From: Pseudalgibacter ostreae
Lineage (GTDB): Bacteria; Bacteroidota; Bacteroidia; Flavobacteriales; Flavobacteriaceae
Length of the DNA: 64,000 nt
Direction of reading: 5' to 3'
NCBI RefSeq assembly: GCF_042427585.1
Contig: NZ_JBHMFC010000103.1
Coordinates: 223,288-287,287, forward strand
Under the pieces are notes generated by a model. The model worked only from the letters and a program-made list of their open reading frames with translations. It did not search any database and had not been told where the DNA came from. Position 1 is the stretch's first letter; each line of letters starts with the position of its first letter. A program made the translations under genes and the position numbers. Positions 8,126-15,442 of this stretch are shown piece after piece.

Positions 8126-9796
8126 ATGAAAATATGTAGTGTTAAAATAGAAAACTTTAAGGCATTCAATTCAGTTGAGATACCTTTAAATCCAAAATTC
8201 AATGTTATTATTGGGGAAAATAATATTGGTAAATCTACATTATTTGAAGCTATCCATTTATGGATGTTAGGCTACAAAAGTTTAATTCAAGCAAATGGTA
8301 AAAGTTTTTATGGTTCAAATACACTCAGATATATCTCTTTTGATAGTTTGTACTTTTTAAGAATAACGAATATAAATGACGTTTTTCATTCAAATAAGAA
8401 AACAGCATCTATAACCATAAATATTCTACTCGAAGAGAAAATTTATTCTCTTAAAATAAAATTTGAGAAACCTGCTTCTATGGGTTTCTATTTGAGGGTA
8501 AAATATGAAGGCCAGGATTTTAAATCGCTCAGTGAGATGTTAAAAGAAAAGGGATTGAATTTATCCAATTCCATATTTATTTACCATACACGCCCAGTTT
8601 TTAGCACTATAAAAAATGAACCCTTTTACAATAGTGCTCAACTGATGAAAAAAATATCACTTGGCAAAACGTATGATGTGATTAGAAATAAAATATTGAA
8701 GGGCGACCCATCTGAAAGAAAGTTTATAAGATTACAGCAACGTATTTCCAAAGTATTTAATAATCAAGTAGAAATTCGTTTCAAAAATAAAAATTTACAA
8801 GATGAAGAATATGTTAGAATAACTGTTAAAATTGATAACTCAAAAGAAGTTGATATCTCGCTTGTAGGAAGTGGTATATTACAAATTATTGATATTTTTT
8901 CCACTTTAGAGTTTATTAATAGACGTGATAATTGCTTAAATATTTTACTAATAGATGAACCTGATTCCCATATTCATTCAAATCTACAATCAGCTTTAAT
9001 TGATGAGTTACGTACTGATATAAACAATCAACACTTTATAATAACTCATAATGACCGTTTAATTAACAAAGCCGAGGAAGGTGAATTGTTGTTTATTAAT
9101 AAGGTAAGTTTAGAAAAAGGCAAAATAATACCTATTCCAAAAGAGAATTATAATAATGTAACGGCCGAACTTGCTTCAAAAATGTTTAGTCTAAATGAAA
9201 TAGAAAGAAATAAAATCATTGTAATCACAGAAGGTAAAACAGACAAAAAAATACTCGAAATTGCTTGGTCTAAGTTAAATCCAGATATTGCTTGTCCTTT
9301 TAAATTTATAAGTTCAGGAATACAGATAGACGAAAACACCAGAACAGGTAATGCTGACAGCGTAAGAAGAACGATTGAAACTTTGTCAACTTTTTTTTCT
9401 GATTTAAAAATAATAGGTTTATTTGATAATGATAGAGAGGGGTATGAGCAGTTTAATAGTTTAAATAAAGAAATATTTACACCACAAGACTATAATAGTA
9501 TTCACAGGAAGCATTTAGAGAAAAATATTTTTGGTGTAGTTTTACCAGTTCCTATATTTAGACAGCAATATATAAACATAAATAGTATGAAACAGCGGTA
9601 TTTTGTCATTGAACATTATTTTAGTGATGAAATATTACAGCAACACAATATGATTGACGAACCTATTATCAATGGCGTTTCAATTTATGAAATTAGTGGT
9701 AAGAAAAATAATTTTTCACAGCATATACAAGATTTAGATGTAAATGAATTTGGTAATTTTAGTATATTATTTCAATATATTGAAAATCTTTTTTAG
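8126..9796 (+). CDS. OLD-family ATPase with C-terminal TOPRIM nuclease domain
   Basis: A 556-residue cytoplasmic protein. The N-terminal ABC/SMC-like ATPase has Walker A GENNIGKST at residues 30-38 and Walker B LLIDEPDSHIHS near 278, followed by FIITHNDR, the switch histidine of the AAA15/21 group. A TOPRIM domain starts near residue 366 with VITEGKTDKK and continues to the DND motif (FDNDREG, near 433). This order is that of OLD-family nucleases, several of which defend against phage. It lies 24 bases after hsdR on the same strand, so it belongs to the defence island. No UvrD-type helicase follows, so this is not a complete Gabija pair. The substrate is unknown. Confidence 0.85.
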   Translation: MKICSVKIENFKAFNSVEIPLNPKFNVIIGENNIGKSTLFEAIHLWMLGYKSLIQANGKSFYGSNTLRYISFDSLYFLRITNINDVFHSNKKTASITINILLEEKIYSLKIKFEKPASMGFYLRVKYEGQDFKSLSEMLKEKGLNLSNSIFIYHTRPVFSTIKNEPFYNSAQLMKKISLGKTYDVIRNKILKGDPSERKFIRLQQRISKVFNNQVEIRFKNKNLQDEEYVRITVKIDNSKEVDISLVGSGILQIIDIFSTLEFINRRDNCLNILLIDEPDSHIHSNLQSALIDELRTDINNQHFIITHNDRLINKAEEGELLFINKVSLEKGKIIPIPKENYNNVTAELASKMFSLNEIERNKIIVITEGKTDKKILEIAWSKLNPDIACPFKFISSGIQIDENTRTGNADSVRRTIETLSTFFSDLKIIGLFDNDREGYEQFNSLNKEIFTPQDYNSIHRKHLEKNIFGVVLPVPIFRQQYININSMKQRYFVIEHYFSDEILQQHNMIDEPIINGVSIYEISGKKNNFSQHIQDLDVNEFGNFSILFQYIENLF

Positions 9797-9924
9797 CCCC
9801 ACCCAGCCACCGCACAAAACACGGCTTATGCACTCCCACCGCACAATGCCAACGCTTCAGTGCATCCTATGGTACTGCCGCCATTTTTAAACTGTCATAC
9901 TTTTTGTGTGGGCTGTTGCCAACT
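9797..9924. repeat. GC-rich intergenic repeat-like element
   Basis: The 128 bases between the convergent OLD-type gene and the coupling-protein gene are much more GC-rich than their surroundings. They contain the 11-base direct repeat CCACCGCACAA at 9807-9817 and 9836-9846. No reading frame or tRNA is visible. Composition and repeats suggest a mobile or palindromic intergenic repeat of a kind common in Bacteroidota. It also marks the junction between the defence and mobilisation modules. Confidence 0.4.
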
Positions 9925-11505
9925 CTAATTAAATATTGACCTCGCCTCTTCATAAATCCGCTCAAAATTAGCTTCTAAATCAACCTTTGAATACTGCTTA
10001 GATTCTTGTGGAAATTCGCGTTGAATATTGGCTAATTTAAAACACACCCTTTTATCCTTACCATCCGCATATGTAATAAATTCGCCTTGCTTCAACCTAA
10101 AAAAAATATCTGCCCTGATTTTAGGAATCTCTTTTTCTCCTGTAGTAACTCTTGTATCAAAATCTAAATTGTGTCCCCGGCTTATACTTTTGGTTGGGTC
10201 TTTTATGATTTCAAAAAAGCGTTCGTAATATTTAGCGGTATCTGGATCATTAACTTTTCCGAAAAATTGGTAAGACAGATTGCTTAAAATTGCCTTACTC
10301 GCTTTGTCGCCATACATCATATCGTTTTGTATTTTATCTTGCATCACATAAATTGTAGAAATATTATAGCTTCTTAGTGTCGCAGGAATACGGTGCATAT
10401 TCAATAACCGAATGGTCGGTGCTTCTTCCATTAACAGAAATGAAGGCTCACTATTTCGAACACTCATTTGCTTGGTAATGGTGTGAATAATAGTTGCAAT
10501 TACTGGTGAATAAGAAGTCTCAAATTTAGGATTGTTCACTATCGAAATCACGCAGGGATTCTCAGTACTATTAATATTTAATGGTACTTCGTCTGCCGAT
10601 AATGCCATAAATATTCTTTGAGTACTGATTCGTTTCAGCGCATTGGCCAAGGTGCTTTTTACCCCAGCAGTCTGTCGTTCCGAATCTTTACCACTAATAA
10701 AGGCGTCTGCCATGGCTCTTGAAGTAGTATTGGTTTCCAAAAATTGAATTAGGCTATCTGTATCAAGGTGTTGGTAAATGGCAATCAAATGCGGTAGTGT
10801 ACAGTATTTAGGGTAGTCGGTTTTCAGTTTCCAAATCAATCCACCAATCAATCCTTCAGCTGCATCATTGAAAAATTTAGTTGTACCGGTTGTTCCAGAT
10901 TCTCGTTGCTCTAAAAGGTTTTCAATCAATACCCTCGACACTTCATTTACGCTTTCCTCGTTCTCTAAATAGCGTGGTGCAATAGGATTTACCCTATGTA
11001 TGATTTTATCGAAGGAAATGACCTTAAAAGGGATATCGCCATCCTTAAAGAGTGGATAAGCCATTTCGGTAAGCTCAAAATCCTTGTAGTCGTGGATAAT
11101 TCCGCAAAACCCTTCTTTTTCGAAGTGTTTCAAAAAACCATAGACCACACTTTCCGTCTTTCCACTTCCAGCAGAACCTATGACCGAGGCACCACGTTTA
11201 ATGTTGTCTAATTTGAAATTTCCTTTGGTAGTAGCAAAGTTGACTTGGTATTTTCTATCGCCTTTATTTGGTCTTTCTATTTTATGCAAAAAAACATACA
11301 GTCCTATATTAATTAATTTAAGAGGACAAACCAAATAGAGCGCTATTAAAATTAATTGTGCTTGTTCGTTTAGACAAAACACAAGGACACCAAGCATCAG
11401 AAAATTGATAATGAATGCATATCTGCTTATCCGAAACATTCCATAGAAAACCGTACTGGTCAAACCAATAATTAAAAATACCGTTAAGAAATTGTCTATC
11501 TGCAT
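9925..11505 (-). CDS. TraG/VirD4-like type IV coupling protein (mobilisation ATPase)
   Basis: A 526-residue inner-membrane ATPase that would link the relaxase-DNA complex to a type IV secretion channel. The first ~75 residues hold two hydrophobic segments. The soluble part has Walker A GSAGSGKTES from residue 110 and Walker B SFLLMEEAPTI near 358, the TraD/TraG DNA-binding AAA architecture. It starts three bases after the relaxase gene ends, so both are one operon, in the order BfmA/BtgA-like, relaxase, coupling protein. No mating-channel genes are present in the window, so transfer would depend on a helper conjugative element. Confidence 0.88.
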   Translation of the reverse strand: MQIDNFLTVFLIIGLTSTVFYGMFRISRYAFIINFLMLGVLVFCLNEQAQLILIALYLVCPLKLINIGLYVFLHKIERPNKGDRKYQVNFATTKGNFKLDNIKRGASVIGSAGSGKTESVVYGFLKHFEKEGFCGIIHDYKDFELTEMAYPLFKDGDIPFKVISFDKIIHRVNPIAPRYLENEESVNEVSRVLIENLLEQRESGTTGTTKFFNDAAEGLIGGLIWKLKTDYPKYCTLPHLIAIYQHLDTDSLIQFLETNTTSRAMADAFISGKDSERQTAGVKSTLANALKRISTQRIFMALSADEVPLNINSTENPCVISIVNNPKFETSYSPVIATIIHTITKQMSVRNSEPSFLLMEEAPTIRLLNMHRIPATLRSYNISTIYVMQDKIQNDMMYGDKASKAILSNLSYQFFGKVNDPDTAKYYERFFEIIKDPTKSISRGHNLDFDTRVTTGEKEIPKIRADIFFRLKQGEFITYADGKDKRVCFKLANIQREFPQESKQYSKVDLEANFERIYEEARSIFN

Positions 11506-11508
11506 AAT

Positions 11509-12540
11509 TTAGATTCCTATGGAACTTGATTTGATGGCCACTTCTGCACCACGTCGCAGCCTATTAAATACCTTCATTGCTAATTGTGCTTGCGTTACAG
11601 GAATACTTGGCATCATCGGAATGCCCGCTTTGCCCATTATTTTGAAGGCCAATGCTTTTTCATTGGTGGGTAATTTCATCAATGATGCGAAATAGATTTT
11701 TGGATTCTTTATGAAATCCTTTCTTGCCTTGTAGGTCTCCGCAAAATTCCGTTGATAGCCGAAAGTCTTATCAAAGGCTTTTTCGGCACTCTGAAAAAAA
11801 TTATCACGGTCAAAACCACGTTTTACTTTATTACCGTGCATCTCCACTTCCGAAGCTTTGTGTTTACTCCCTGGCGAAAGGCTGAATGTATTGGAAGCAT
11901 CCTTTCTACTCACGATAATATGAATATGACTTTGGTTTCCATCTTTTTGCATTCCCTGTACGATTCGTTTACCGTTCTGTTGGTGTGGTGCTTCACGTTC
12001 CAATTTTGCCATTTCCTTTTCTTTGCGTTTTATATTCCCTTCTAGTGTTCCACTTTCTATTTTACGGATGTCATTTTTGAGCTGAAGTATTTTTGTGGCG
12101 TAGGGTTGGTTTTCTTTAATCTGAAAGTCCGTTCCCTTAAAGGTTCGTTGATGTTCGATTTTTGCATAATATTTTATATCATCGATGGTAATCGGGCGAC
12201 CGTTAATTTCCCGATTGAAGGATGCCACATAATCCTTCATCAGCTCACGAGTGTACTTTTTTAAATCTTCGCTGCTGTTCTGTAATCTGTTCAATTCGTA
12301 TTTTGAAGGACTGACCGTTATGGAATAAAATTTCGGTTCGGTCTTCTTCAATTTAGCACCATTTCCATCGATATCTTTTACGACTTCTTCGGCTGAAATC
12401 TCATCGCCATATTGGTTGAAAAAGTGTTCCAGATTCTCTTGTTCAAGACCTTGGTTTTCTTTCTCTAAATAACCCACAAAATCCGCTGAACTTTGTGAAT
12501 ATGTGCCTCCTAATTTTTGAGGTGTGATTGTGATATACAT
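11509..12540 (-). CDS. Relaxase/mobilisation protein (MobB-like, DUF5712 type)
   Basis: A 343-residue DNA-nicking mobilisation protein. The HUH-type metal-binding motif is visible as SHIHIIVSR (His205 and His207). A charged coiled-coil-like stretch at about 150-185 precedes it, and a basic C-terminal part carries PGSKHKASEVEMHG. The family is the Bacteroidota mobilisation group usually labelled DUF5712; that label is from memory of the family. The catalytic tyrosine cannot be assigned by eye. It sits 11 bases after the accessory mobilisation protein and three bases before the coupling protein. The candidate oriT lies upstream at 13.05-13.25 kb, in the usual place before the first mob gene. 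Confidence 0.82.
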   Translation of the reverse strand: MYITITPQKLGGTYSQSSADFVGYLEKENQGLEQENLEHFFNQYGDEISAEEVVKDIDGNGAKLKKTEPKFYSITVSPSKYELNRLQNSSEDLKKYTRELMKDYVASFNREINGRPITIDDIKYYAKIEHQRTFKGTDFQIKENQPYATKILQLKNDIRKIESGTLEGNIKRKEKEMAKLEREAPHQQNGKRIVQGMQKDGNQSHIHIIVSRKDASNTFSLSPGSKHKASEVEMHGNKVKRGFDRDNFFQSAEKAFDKTFGYQRNFAETYKARKDFIKNPKIYFASLMKLPTNEKALAFKIMGKAGIPMMPSIPVTQAQLAMKVFNRLRRGAEVAIKSSSIGI

Positions 12541-12551
12541 AGCTCAAAAAT

Positions 12552-12932
12552 TTAAAGTCCGTTATTGTGATTTTGCTTTTCTCTGAATCGCACTTCCTTC
12601 TTTTTTTCTAAAAATTTCTTCTCTAAAATCAAAGGTTTCTTTGTTGGTGTTTCCGTTTGAAAAAGTGATTCTATCATCGCGACCGTTGGTTTGGTTTGGG
12701 TCTTTTCCATATCTCGCATTATAGCGATTACCGCATTGATACGCTTCTTAAGGGAAGTTTCGATTGTCCGACCGGTCGGACCCAATTTTTCCTTTGGCGA
12801 TATCTCGTTGTAGAAGAAAAAATCGAGCATCGTTGCCATCGCTTCTGTATGCGATTTGAAGTGTGTTCTTGAAAATTCTTGAAAACGTTTTGCTGTTTCC
12901 TTTTTGAATCTAATTCCTATAAATGTGTCCAT
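12552..12932 (-). CDS. BfmA/BtgA-family mobilisation accessory protein
   Basis: A 126-residue cytoplasmic protein. The N-terminus (MDTFIGIRFKKETAKRFQEF) and the following SHTEAMATMLDFF are characteristic of BfmA/BtgA-like mobilisation proteins of Bacteroidota, which are thought to bind oriT and help the relaxase nick. The C-terminal half is strongly basic. It is the first gene of the mobilisation operon. The upstream gap on its 5' side carries several inverted repeats that are good oriT candidates. The stop lies 11 bases before the relaxase start. Recognition rests on the N-terminal signature. Confidence 0.82.
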   Translation of the reverse strand: MDTFIGIRFKKETAKRFQEFSRTHFKSHTEAMATMLDFFFYNEISPKEKLGPTGRTIETSLKKRINAVIAIMRDMEKTQTKPTVAMIESLFQTETPTKKPLILEKKFLEKKKEVRFREKQNHNNGL

Positions 12933-13049
12933 ATTTCGCCGATTTGTCGCAAAACCTTCCCTAAAAATGGGCGTTTCCAGCCCGTTTGTCGCAAATCGTT
13001 GATTGTCAGGATATTAAAATATATTCAAATAGCTGATAATCAGTTATTT

Positions 13050-13245
13050 GAAAACGAAAAGGAATCCGAAACATCGCGTAGCGTGTTACCCTCTTGCTAT
13101 TCCTTTTCGTTCGCCACAGGCGAACAAAAATCCATACAATCCAGCTCAAAAAGCTGATTGCCATTTTAGGAAAATAATTTTCCGATATGTTATTTTTCGA
13201 TGTGTATGGTTATCGGCGAAAGTCGAAAAGTGGATAACCCTACTT
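13050..13245. other. Candidate origin of transfer (oriT) region
   Basis: The 430-base gap between the mobilisation operon and the next gene has three stacked inverted repeats. AACGAAAAGGAAT at 13053-13065 pairs with ATTCCTTTTCGTT at 13099-13111. GTTCGCC and GGCGAAC form a tight hairpin at 13109-13125. GGTTATC at 13208-13214 faces GATAACC at 13233-13239. Inverted repeats directly upstream of the first mob gene are the usual layout of an oriT. The nick site is not identifiable by eye. Short + strand frames through this stretch look like chance. Confidence 0.5.
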
Positions 13246-13314
13246 TAATTTGTGTGCTGTATTTCCAGCGGAATAAAGATACGTTTTTTTATTGATATGA
13301 TATAAATTGCATAC

Positions 13315-13340
13315 AAAAACACCTCTAAATTTTAGAGGTG
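13315..13340 (-). terminator. Rho-independent terminator of the small-gene operon
   Basis: CACCTCTAAA at 13320-13329 and TTTAGAGGTG at 13331-13340 form a perfect stem. Read on the - strand it is followed by a T run. It sits just after the stop of the 65-residue gene at 13363 and would end transcription before the oriT region. Confidence 0.65.
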
Positions 13341-13362
13341 CTTGTTTCTTATTTCAAAAAAA

Positions 13363-13560
13363 TTAAATATTGAAAATGAATTTATAAGAGTATAAATTTC
13401 GCATCGCTTCTTCTTCAATCATCGTTTCAAAACAAGTGTAATTTTCGGTTACGTATTTGCGAATACTATCGCCAAATTTTCGTTCCACGTCTATTTTAGA
13501 ATTTTCTAAAAGTCGGTTTTGAGCTTCTTCGCTCAGGTCTGTAAAATTGAGATATACCAT
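13363..13560 (-). CDS. Small conserved protein of Bacteroidota mobile elements, unknown function
   Basis: A 65-residue acidic, probably cytoplasmic protein with no membrane segment. The opening YLNFTDLSEEAQNRLLENSK and the ending NLYSYKFIFNI resemble small proteins I associate with integrative and conjugative elements of this phylum; that is family memory, not a search. It is 11 bases downstream of the DUF6876-like gene on the same strand and is followed by a terminator. No function can be assigned. Confidence 0.65.
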   Translation of the reverse strand: MVYLNFTDLSEEAQNRLLENSKIDVERKFGDSIRKYVTENYTCFETMIEEEAMRNLYSYKFIFNI

Positions 13561-13571
13561 GGCTTTAGATT

Positions 13572-13952
13572 TTAGTATTCACTTGATAACATCAGCGTAT
13601 TATTTACAAAAAATAAACGCAATTCATCAAGCGGAAAATCGGTTACTCTATATCCATGTTTTTCGAGAATATTATCGTTGCCATCGGTATAAATAATTTC
13701 AGCTTCATAACCTGTAAAATCCTGTTTTTCTTTGGACAATCTTCTAAAGTCTATGGTTACAAATTCACTTCTATTCATCAGACTTTTTGCAATTACGGAT
13801 GTGTCCGTAATGAGCCAAAAACATTCTGCAACTTCCGCTAAATATTTTAGTCCGTCCGTAAACCGAGTTTTTAAAAGTGGTATTTGATAGAAGAAATTAG
13901 TACCACTAAATGTCTGTAAATTTTCTTTTATTTCGTTAACTTGTGCTTTCAT
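13572..13952 (-). CDS. DUF6876-like protein of mobile elements
   Basis: A 126-residue soluble protein. Features typical of the DUF6876 group are FSGTNFFYQIPLLKTRFTDG near residue 15, the AECFWLITDT segment near 42, and FVTIDFRRLSKEKQ near 64. Such proteins occur in conjugative and mobilisable elements of Bacteroidota, usually near ssb and other housekeeping cargo; their role is unknown. Here it is followed by the small gene at 13363, in the same transcription direction as ssb but separated from ssb by a terminator. Confidence 0.65.
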   Translation of the reverse strand: MKAQVNEIKENLQTFSGTNFFYQIPLLKTRFTDGLKYLAEVAECFWLITDTSVIAKSLMNRSEFVTIDFRRLSKEKQDFTGYEAEIIYTDGNDNILEKHGYRVTDFPLDELRLFFVNNTLMLSSEY

Positions 13953-13984
13953 TGTGCATATTATTTAAAGTGTGAATAATGAAA

Positions 13985-14020
13985 AAAGAGGGCGCATCTT
14001 TCGATGGTTACGCCCTCTTT
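13985..14020 (-). terminator. Rho-independent terminator after ssb
   Basis: AAAGAGGGCG at 13985-13994 pairs with CGCCCTCTTT at 14011-14020. On the - strand the stem is followed by more T residues. It begins 11 bases after the ssb stop and should end the ssb transcript. Confidence 0.8.
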
Positions 14021-14031
14021 AATTTTAGATA

Positions 14032-14376
14032 TTACTTATCAGCTTTGCTTCCAAGTAAAAGAATTTCATCGGCTACAACTTCCGTTACATAGCGTTGTTC
14101 GTTATCATCAGTTGTGTAGCTTCGGGTTTTTAGCTTCCCTGTAATTCCTACCTCTTTGCCTTTAACAATAAACTTTTCTACAACTTCGGCAGTCTTGCCC
14201 CAAGCTACTACGGTATGCCAATTCGTGTCCGTCTGCTTGTTGCCTTCTTTGTCCTTGTAATACTCATTTGTTGCTAATGAAAAACGGGCTACTTTCTTTC
14301 CGCTTTCAAGGTTTGTAATGGTTGGCTCTTGTCCAACGTTTCCGATTAACTGTACGTGATTTTTTAAAGTACCCAT
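14032..14376 (-). CDS. ssb: Single-stranded DNA-binding protein
   Basis: A 114-residue OB-fold protein. The N-terminus (MGTLKNHVQLIGNVGQEPTI), the middle part with DTNWHTVVAWGKTAEVVEKF and the YVTEVVADEILLL ending are standard SSB features. It lacks the long acidic tail (DDDIPF type) of chromosomal SSB, ending in LGSKADK. Short tailless SSBs are common on conjugative and mobilisable elements, where they would coat transferred single strands. It lies between a possible small gene and a terminator, in the mobilisation module. Confidence 0.93.
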   Translation of the reverse strand: MGTLKNHVQLIGNVGQEPTITNLESGKKVARFSLATNEYYKDKEGNKQTDTNWHTVVAWGKTAEVVEKFIVKGKEVGITGKLKTRSYTTDDNEQRYVTEVVADEILLLGSKADK

Positions 14377-14397
14377 ATTAAAATATTTAAGAATTAA

Positions 14398-14676
14398 TTA
14401 AAATCTATCTGAACCATTCAGACAGTTTGCCTTTATATTTTTTTGAATTGATTTACTTATTATATCTTGAGCGTTTTCCTTTTTTGTTTTTTTTGGTGCT
14501 GCTTCCTTTTTGATGTTTTTGTAAGATTTCATAAGATTCATTTTAGATTTACTTCCCATAGCGCCCTCGCTGTTACCTTTTTTTGTTGCTGATACATTTT
14601 CAATATTTGGAATTGACAAGGACTTATAAATAGTGAAGCGCAGCGAGAACGGTTTATGCAGTCCGTTCAACTTCAA
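14398..14676 (-). CDS. Possible small basic protein upstream of ssb, unknown
   Basis: The open frame of 92 codons begins with TTG. A more credible start is the ATG at 14559, which gives about 53 residues, rich in lysine and beginning MGSKSKMNLMKSYKNIKKE. The sequence has no recognisable domain. It ends 21 bases before ssb on the same strand, so co-transcription is likely if it is real. The N-terminal part of the long frame overlaps the start of the repeat-rich non-coding stretch and is probably not translated. Confidence is low; it may be non-coding. Confidence 0.35.
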   Translation of the reverse strand: MKLNGLHKPFSLRFTIYKSLSIPNIENVSATKKGNSEGAMGSKSKMNLMKSYKNIKKEAAPKKTKKENAQDIISKSIQKNIKANCLNGSDRF

Positions 14677-14853
14677 AATGTTGGTATTTTGCTGTCGAAA
14701 AAAGGGTATAACCGCGAGGGTGCGGATGTAAGTCTAAAGACTTTTGTGAAATACAAAAACATAGGAAGCGGTACCAAATGAATACTAGAATTCCAATTTG
14801 GCGGACGCTATTCACAGTTTTGGCTCAGTAATGAAGTGTCCCGTTCCAGTGCA

Positions 14854-15213
14854 GCGGATCGGGTTAACGGAATGGAAAGCTAAAATTGGGGATTGTGTCC
14901 AAGACCTGTGCAGGGAAGCTCTTTTCCCGAAGTGAAGTGGTTGCCTGCTTTTTCAGCAGGCGAGCGTGGAATGTAGGGGAATGTGCTGAGTGGGTTATGA
15001 AAACTAATTATTGTCGTTTAGTAGTATGTTAAGCGGACTTGACTTTAAAGATGTATATTGAAATGGAGTTTAATAGCTTCCCGACTTTTCTCGGGAATGA
15101 GCGGACAAGTGGAATGGAAATCGGAATCTTTGAAGTTGTGTCCAAGACTTTTTTAATGAAGCGCTTTGCTCGGAATGATGTTTTTACGGAATGCAGGGGA
15201 ATGGACTGAGTGA
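14854..15213 (+). repeat. Diverged repeat pair in a 0.77-kb non-coding stretch
   Basis: Between 14677 and 15442 no gene is visible. The stretch holds two related copies, 14854-14994 and 15101-15213. Shared blocks in the same order are GCGGA, GGAATGGAAA, TTGTGTCCAAGAC, an AAGC-CTTT region, and GGAATG-AGGGGAATG followed by CTGAGTG. Each copy has its own hairpin nearby (GCCTGC/GCAGGC in copy one, TTCCCGA/TCGGGAA at 15079-15098 before copy two). An AAGTCTAAAGACTT palindrome lies further upstream. This could be a structured RNA pair, transfer or replication sites, or old element ends. Confidence 0.5.
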
Positions 15214-15442
15214 TTTTAAAAGGAATAAACCACTACTCATCAAATTGACAATTAGTGGCTTTGAATATTTCATTTAATTTATATTGTTTTTCAACTTAAT
15301 ACTCCTATTTGATTTTATGTTACTTCTTATAAATAAAACTCTTAAGAAACGCTACTTAGATCAATAGGTTTTTCATTATTATTGTTATAAATCATTCTAA
15401 TTCTATGTTTAGATTTATCAGATATAAATTAAAATACTTCTG

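Noticed and set aside
8126..9796. Gabija system (GajA-GajB)
   Set aside because: The ATPase-TOPRIM gene would fit GajA, but no UvrD-type helicase gene follows; the next gene is a coupling protein on the other strand.
12879..13248. Two + strand frames (92 and 66 codons) through the oriT-like region
   Set aside because: They lie over the inverted repeats and the 5' end of the BfmA/BtgA-like gene on the other strand, with no protein-like features.
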